Positions 13,163 through 20,000 of a stretch of 20,000 bases of DNA are shown piece after piece (the stretch's first letter is position 1; each line of letters starts with the position of its first letter). The DNA is from Dictyostelium firmibasis (Eukaryota > Evosea > Eumycetozoa > Dictyosteliales > Dictyosteliaceae), in assembly GCA_036169595.1 (NCBI GenBank), contig CM069766.1:3920001-3940000 (forward strand), read 5' to 3'. The notes beneath the pieces are model-generated. The model was not told where the DNA came from. It ran no database searches and saw nothing but the letters and a program-made list of their open reading frames with translations. The translations under genes were made by a program, and so were the position numbers.

Positions 13163-16100
13163 CCGGAATTAGATATAAATAAAAAAACCGATACAAATAT
13201 AAATGGTATGATACCAATGGATACAGATTCAAAATCATCATCGAGAAACCAAAAAACACCAAAAAAAAACAATAATTTAATAAACAACAAAGCGAGCAAT
13301 GAAGCATTTTTCGATAAAGATTCATTTAAAATAAAACTACAGGTTATAAACCCAGAATCATATACAGAGGAGGAAATCCACGATATTAATTTAAATTCAG
13401 TTCCGTCTGAAATTTATATGAACCCAACGACAATTGGTGACAAACTACAACAACAGCAACAACAACAGCAACAACAACAGCAAAAACAACAAAAGCAAAA
13501 AAATAATAGCAATAAAAATAATAGTAATAAAAATCATGGCCATATCCATGTTGTTGGTAGTAAAGATCAAATTAATTCCTTAGAGGATGAAAAGAGGTAT
13601 ACACAAAGATATAGATATTTAAAGAGTAATGAGGAGATATTGAATAAACCAATTTTTAAAGAGATCGAAGAAAATCCAAATGCACCATACAATAAGCCGT
13701 CTGGGTATATCATTTACCAAGAGAAATCAAGTGAAACATTACATGATGAGGTTGAATATGATATGGATAGTGAGGATGAAAAATGGCTAGAAGAATATAA
13801 TAAAACTCAACCTACTAATAATAAATATTCTGAAGATGATTTTGAATTTGTCGTAGATCGATTAGAGAAAGAAACTTTTAAATATGTATGTAATTACATC
13901 TCTCTCTCTCTATTTTCAAGTTTTATTTGAGTTTATATTTATATATTAATATTGTTAAAATTATAATTTATTTGTTATTTGTTTATTTTTATTATTTACT
14001 TATGTTAGAAACAAGAGATTGGAAGTGATATGTTTCCCCATTTTAGTTCAGTTGAAGCAGATGATGTTTGTGGTGTTTGTTTTGATGGTACTTCAGATGA
14101 CACTAATCAAATCGTATACTGTGATGGTTGTGATATAGCAGTACATCAAGATTGTTATGGTATACTATTGATTCCCGAAGGTCATTGGTTCTGTCAAAAA
14201 TGTGAATCATCAGAGAAAGATTCAATTTCATGTGTTTTATGTTTTAAAAAGAATGGTTCTTTCAAACAAACTATGGATGGTGAATGGGTTCATTTGGTTT
14301 GTGCTTATAATATACCCGAATTAAATCAAATTATAAGTAAGTAAATAAATAAATAAATTAAATAATAATCAATTTTATTTACAAAATATTATTACTATTT
14401 TAGAAAAAGGTAGTGGTAGGGAAAAACTTGGTCCCCCTGGACTGCTTGGTAATATTTTAAAGAAAAGAAAGAAATTAAAATGTATTATATGTAAAAAAAT
14501 AGGTGGTGCTTGCGTTCAATGTCGTGAAAGACATTGTTCTGTGGCATTTCATCCTTATTGTATAAAAATGAATCAAAAATCGATGATAGATGAAAATCTA
14601 AATCCTCATATAATATTTTGTAAAAAACATGTATGTATACTAAATACAAAATATTAGTTTCCCCAATTTTTTACAATAGAAACCTAACGAAATATTTGTT
14701 ATTATTTTAGTTTTTAAGAAATAATAATATAAATGGTAATATAAAGGACTTTTTAGATGATGGAGATGGCAATGATATTAACAGCAGTAGCGGTGGTAGT
14801 GAAGAGGATAGCGATGGTGATTATATAGAAAGTGATCAAGACGAATCTAATGATGATGATAATTTCGAGGTAATTAAAACGCCCTCAAAAAAATCAAACC
14901 TATCAAATAAATCCACACCTTCAAAATCTAAACCACATCCACCAAAACCAAAGTTCAAATCTAAAAAACAAACAAACCATAAAAAGAATAAAAAAATAAT
15001 AGATTCAACAGAAGAAGACGACAATGATGAAGGAGAAGATGACGATGATGAGGAGGAAGAAGATGACGATGATGAAGAAGAAAAAGAGGAAAAGGAGGAA
15101 AAAGAGGAAGAAGAGGAAATTAAAAATAAAAACAAAAAGAGAAACAATAGTAACAATAAAAATAATAAGAATGAGATAGCTGATGATAGAGAAAAGAAGA
15201 AATTAAAAGCGGCCAATAGTAGTAATAATAATAATAGTAATAATAATAATAATAATAATAATTATAATAATAATAATAATAATAAAGCAGCCACCTCTAA
15301 AAAAACTATAGAAAATAATACAACAGCTGCAACAGCAACAACTTCCACATCAACAACAACAACAAAAACCACTACTACAACAGGTATCACAGCAAAGAAA
15401 GTAGGATTAATATCCTCATCAAGGGCGGCAAAAGTAATTAGAGAGCATCCAAGTTCATTCGTTCATGCAGTTTATGATTATTGGGTAAAGAAGAGAATAT
15501 CAAGAAGTGGATTGGCATTAATTAAAAGATTTCAACCATCGATTCTATTTAGTTTGAGATCTACATTACATGCCAAAGATCCAGGTATCAATTCAGTGTC
15601 TGATTATAATAAGATGTTGGCACTTCGTGAAGATCTAGAAAGAACCAGAACCATTTTAGAGTTAATAAAGAAAAGAGAGAGGCAAAAGAGAGAACTAATT
15701 ATAAATATGCGTAATCAAATTGAGGCTACAATTCTTAATGACTATCATTTTCTAAGAATGGTTTTAAAGAGTTTGGAATCGATTGAACAATTGAGACCAT
15801 TCTATGTACCAGTTTCAGAAGAAGAAGCACCCTCTTACTTTTCAATAATCAAACAACCAATGTCATTTCAACAAATTAAACAATCTTTAAATACTTATGC
15901 TTACGAGAATACTGATGATTTTTGGAAAGATTTGACCTTGATCTATACAAATGCTCAATTTTTTAATTGTTCAAAAACTGTAGTTTATAGAGCATCTCGT
16001 TTACTTCAAGAGATTACCAACAGATTAGAATCCAATTGTCCTTCTAATGTAACACCTCAAGAATTGGATGACTTTATAAAAAATGTTAAATATCCTTCAA

Positions 16101-17725
16101 AGAAACCTTCTACCATTGATTCATCGTCAAAGAAATTACCAACGCCATCAAAATCAAAAAATGTAAAATCTTCGTCTTCAACCACAACTACAACAAATGC
16201 AACAACAACACCAACAACACCAACAACACCACCAACAACCCCAATAAAAATCTCAACCCCAGCCATATCTACAGTTGAAACACCAAAAGCAACAAGTAGA
16301 ACAAGATCAATGGTAGCTCATGAACAAGAAAAGGAAAAAGAAAAGGAAGAACAGGAAAAACCAAAGAAACCAAAAGGTTTACCTACACAACCCACTCCTC
16401 GAACAAGATTGGCAGATTCGAGATTAGCTACAATAGAATCTCCTGCTAAATCAACTCCACTACCCAAAGACCAAGAACAATCAAAAACTCCATCGAAAAA
16501 GCTACAACCTCCACCAAAAACTCCACCACCTCCAACGTTAAAAACTACGAAAACCACACCGCCAAAAACACCAATTACCTCTCCGACATCGGCACCTAAA
16601 ATAATTACAAGATCTACCACACCATCAAAAACACCCCTACCACAAAAGGATGCAACTCTAACATCAATCAAAGTGGCCACAAAGGGAACTCCTCCACCAA
16701 GAACAGTCAAACCAAATCCAAAACCACCCCCAAAACCTCAACAAATAGCAACAACAACACCAAGATCAAAGTCCAGGTTATCTACAGAACCTCTACCTTC
16801 ATCATTAGTATCATCCTCATCTTCAAGAATACCATCCCGAAGAAATTTACAAAAACAACTTGAAGAGTCATTGGATGATCAAATGGAATTGGATGATGAA
16901 AATGAAAATGAAAACGAAAACGAAAATGAAAATGAGAATGAAAATGAAAATGAAAATGAAAATGAAAATGAAAATGAAAATGAAAATGAAAATGAAAATG
17001 AAAATGAAAATGAAAATGAAAACTTAGAGACCGAGAAAAATGAAGAGGAAGAAAAAATTGGAGAAGATTGTGAAGAAATGGAAGAAGGAAATGATCAAAA
17101 AGAAAATGACTGTGATGAAATAGAAACAGATGTAGAAGATTATGGAATAAGGAGAAAAAAAAGATCATTATCACCATTGAGAGTAACTCTACCAAATACA
17201 CAACAACTAATGCTATTGGATACAGTCAATACTCAAACTGATATTAAAAGTAGGAGTAAATCCAATCTTGATCAAACAACCAAAGCATTGTTTAATGTTC
17301 CTCAAATCATCAAAAGGGTTGCCGTGATTGGGCAACTCAAACATATTCCTCTGGAAATCAATTTCTCAAAAGAACTCACCGATGACCTTAGAGAGTTACT
17401 GTCAATCACAAAAGAAATTCAAGCTGTTGAAAAAGATGGTTTCCTCTCCCAATCCAACAGGTCCGTCACTATCAAAGAGGGTTTAAAATTCATTGAGCAT
17501 GTTGATTTACGTATTCTAAAAGGTGCTTATGATCGTAACAAAAAAACATTTTGGGATCATATTGAGAAAATTGCTCGTCGTATTCCTTCGGAATATACAA
17601 ACTCAAAAAAACTAACACTTGAAAAAATTTTTGAATTAAAAGAAAAATATAAGCAAAATCACCCAGAAATTTTTCAAGAAGCAGAGGAGGAAGAAGAGGA
17701 AGAGGAGGAAGAAAAAGATGACTAA
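12596..17725 (+). CDS. BRPF/Jade-type chromatin reader: EPC-like, PHD, zinc knuckle, extended PHD, bromodomain
   Basis: Exons 12596-13885, 14009-14336, 14404-14630 and 14711-17725 join to 1619 residues. The introns are 13886-14008 (phase 0), 14337-14403 (phase 1) and 14631-14710 (phase 0). BRPF proteins are nuclear scaffolds of MYST-type histone acetyltransferase complexes. A low-complexity N-terminus with two Gln runs leads to an EPC/EPL1-like segment ending EYDMDSEDEKWLEEYN...DRLEKETFKY (to 430). The PHD finger (about 450-500) has CGVC, YCDGCDIAVHQDCYG and GHWFCQKC. The linked knuckle and extended PHD (about 503-615) have CVLC, GEWVHLVCAYNIPE, CIICKKIGGACVQC and AFHPYC. An acidic/Lys/Asn-rich spacer follows, then a BRPF-like helical stretch (YWVKKRISRSGLALIKRFQ, LELIKKRERQKRE), then a bromodomain (about 955-1058) keeping the acetyl-lysine Asn in FFNCSKTVVYRAS. 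A Pro/Thr-rich region, 21 Glu-Asn dipeptides and a charged C-terminal segment follow. I see no PWWP domain, unlike animal BRPFs. The ATG at 12596 is the first of three clustered in-frame ATGs. Family confident; exact orthology not. Confidence 0.9.
13091..13162 (+). repeat. CAA repeat coding for Gln run 1 of the BRPF-like protein
   Basis: Four Gln, one Pro, then 19 Gln, all CAA codons. This is an expanded microsatellite in the disordered N-terminal region, upstream of the EPC-like segment. Confidence 0.95.
13448..13498 (+). repeat. CAA/CAG repeat coding for Gln run 2 of the BRPF-like protein
   Basis: Twelve Gln codons with a regular CAA-CAA-CAA-CAG rhythm, then a Lys/Gln alternation. The mixed codons suggest an older run than the pure CAA tract upstream. 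Confidence 0.9.
15010..15120 (+). repeat. Asp/Glu-rich purine-dense coding tract
   Basis: About 37 codons of nearly continuous Asp and Glu with a few Lys. The coding strand is almost all purine apart from the T and C of Asp codons. The tract sits between the extended PHD finger and the bromodomain, in an intrinsically disordered acidic linker. Confidence 0.85.
16898..17023 (+). repeat. Hexanucleotide repeat (GAAAAT)21 coding for 21 Glu-Asn dipeptides
   Basis: Exactly 126 nt of GAA/GAG-AAT/AAC pairs. The few synonymous changes (AAC, GAG) cluster at the 5' end and the last unit, so the centre looks recently amplified. A dipeptide repeat from a six-base unit is less common here than single-residue runs. 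Confidence 0.95.
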
Positions 17726-18057
17726 TTTTAAATAATCAATAAAGAGTGATTCATCATGAAAATGTTAAAATTTATTGTAAAGAAAAAAAAAATTCATATG
17801 TTGATCTTTGTTTATTTTCATATTCTCATTTAAATTGATTTGGGCTATTGTTTCGTTTATTGTTTTTTTTTTTTTTTTTAATTATTTTTTTTTATTTTTT
17901 TGGTTTTATTTTTTTAGTTTTTTTCATATTTTTTTATTTTTTTATTTTTATTTTTTTTCATTTTTTTTTTATTTTTTTTTATTTTTTTTTATTTTTTTTT
18001 TTTTTGTCTGCGCAGTGATACGTTTAATTAGAGAAAATCAAATATATATAAAAAAAG
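17726..18057 (+). other. BRPF-like to bL9m intergenic spacer
   Basis: 332 nt. An AATAAA at 17738-17743, 13 nt after the upstream stop, is the likely poly(A) signal of the BRPF-like gene. The middle is T-dominated (17860-18005). The only mixed sequence near the next start is at 18005-18035, containing the palindrome CTGCGCAG. The T-rich block is open in a plus frame rich in Phe, which is a composition artefact. Confidence 0.6.
18008..18015. promoter_or_regulatory. CTGCGCAG palindrome upstream of bL9m start
   Basis: A perfect 8-bp palindrome, the most GC-rich string in the spacer, lies 43 nt upstream of the ATG and just after a long T run, a common position for dictyostelid core promoters. A TGCGCA core also occurs at 4941-4946. 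Binding factor unknown; regulatory role inferred from position and composition only. Confidence 0.35.
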
Positions 18058-19279
<1,222 letters not shown>

Positions 19280-19582
19280 ATAATTTAAAAAAAAAAAATA
19301 AAAAATAAAAACAAAAACAAAAATAAAAACAAAAACAAAACAAAAAACACTAATAAATATAATTTAAGAAATATTTATAATATCATATATTTTTATTAGA
19401 GAGTATGAAAATCAAAGATTCTCCAAAAATAAAAGAAAAATAAAATTGGAAGAGAAAAAGTTGAAATCTTATATCAAATAAATATGGGATTTTTTTTTTT
19501 TATTATTAGCTCATCGATTTACAGGTTATTGTTATATTTACATATATTTCTTATTATATATGTGTTGACAAATAGAATAAGT

Positions 19583-19611
<29 letters not shown>
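19280..19611. other. Convergent spacer between bL9m and inositol kinase genes
   Basis: 332 nt holding the 3' ends of two convergent genes. An A-rich block with AAAAAC units (about 19310-19350) is followed by AATAAA at 19352-19357, a likely poly(A) signal for bL9m. A 27-nt or longer T run next to 19611 would be an A run in the inositol kinase 3' UTR. No gene seen. Confidence 0.6.
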
Positions 19612-19617
<6 letters not shown>

Positions 19618-20000
19618 AGTTTCTCCAATATTTACATTTGAAACTTGAACAAGATTATTTATAATTTTTAAAAGGTTTTTTAAACCAAATAAATAGCCCT
19701 CATCCAAAGCACTATCGAATTCAAAATTATTATTTTTTTCATGATGGTTGTGATTTGGAGAGGCATGGGCGAAATCAACCATTTTAATATTGATCTTTGC
19801 GTCTTGAACGTTTGTGCTCTGAGCATCATAAATAAGTAAAAGTGAACCACCATAGAACTTAAAGCATTGTTGGCTTTCAAATAATGATATCAATTGATAT
19901 AATCTCTTTGCTATTCCACTCAATATCTCTGTTCTATGTCTTAATCCATTGTCTACAAATTTACAAATTACTGATGGTATATCATTATCTCTTAACTTTC
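19612..20000 (-). CDS. Inositol polyphosphate kinase family protein (C-terminal part, runs off right edge)
   Basis: The minus strand is open from the window edge to a TAA at 19614-19612, giving about 128 C-terminal residues. IPK-family enzymes phosphorylate soluble inositol phosphates. Visible hallmarks are FKFYGGSLLLIYDAQ (the SSLL-type strand), INIKMVDFAHASPNH (the metal-binding DFAH of the IDFAH motif) and DEGYLFGLKNLLKIINNL, the C-terminal helix. The DFAHxxP plus DEGYxxGLKxL combination looks closer to inositol polyphosphate multikinases than to IP6 kinases or IP3 3-kinases, but this is a judgement from a short stretch. A His/Asn/Lys-rich insertion (about 19725-19760) separates DFAH from DEGY, longer than in compact family members. 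The N-terminal substrate-binding PxxxDxKxG motif lies outside the window. No intron is apparent in this part. Confidence 0.85.

Noticed and set aside
13090-13325. Minus-strand Val- or Cys-run frames opposite the Gln repeat
   Set aside because: Shadows of the CAA repeat in the BRPF-like coding exon.
17860-18005. Phe-rich open frame in the spacer before bL9m
   Set aside because: Pure T-run artefact with no domain and no codon-use support.

Overview
The window is nuclear DNA from a dictyostelid amoeba, almost certainly Dictyostelium discoideum. Non-coding DNA is extremely A+T-rich and built from long A and T homopolymers. Introns are short (67-123 nt, one exception), AT-rich, and follow GT(A)AGT/GTATGT...TTAG rules. 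Coding regions carry long Asn, Gln, Thr, Asp/Glu and Ser runs, and codons strongly prefer A/T in the third position. Six protein genes are supported, two of them running off the window edges. I saw no tRNA, rRNA, CRISPR array or intact mobile element.

Layout. (1) 1-2100, minus: 5' part of a large low-complexity, Ser/Thr-Pro-rich protein with a 79-Asn run, identity unknown. (2) 2101-6258: an unusually long 4.16 kb divergent intergenic region, mostly homopolymers and microsatellites, with a few islands of normal base composition. (3) 6259-8209, plus: three-exon Golgi pH regulator gene (GPHR). (4) 8533-12145, plus: three-exon DNA ligase III gene. (5) 12596-17725, plus: four-exon BRPF/Jade-type chromatin reader (EPC-like segment, PHD, zinc knuckle, extended PHD, bromodomain). 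(6) 18058-19279, plus: three-exon mitochondrial ribosomal protein bL9 gene with a 17-nt first exon and a repeat-filled 548-nt intron. (7) 19612-20000, minus: 3' part of an inositol polyphosphate kinase gene, convergent with bL9m.

Four genes in a row point the same way (GPHR, ligase III, BRPF-like, bL9m), separated by 323-450 nt of AT-rich DNA that must hold both the poly(A) site of one gene and the promoter of the next. Their functions (Golgi ion homeostasis, DNA single-strand break repair, histone-acetyltransferase scaffolding, mitochondrial translation) do not form an obvious pathway. The ligase and the chromatin reader are both nuclear chromatin proteins.

The most interesting observation is the architecture of the ligase. 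It starts directly at the DNA-binding domain, without the PARP-type zinc finger of animal LIG3. Between the catalytic core and two C-terminal BRCT domains it carries a region that reads like an ALC1/CHD1L-type macro domain. This suggests a ligase with its own poly(ADP-ribose)-linked recruitment module, although the usual glycine loop appears altered. Other points of interest are the unassigned C-terminal domain of the BRPF-like protein, the complex-sequence islands in the 4 kb intergenic desert, and a CTGCGCAG palindrome just upstream of the bL9m start. Domain calls come from reading translated sequence by eye, without database searches.
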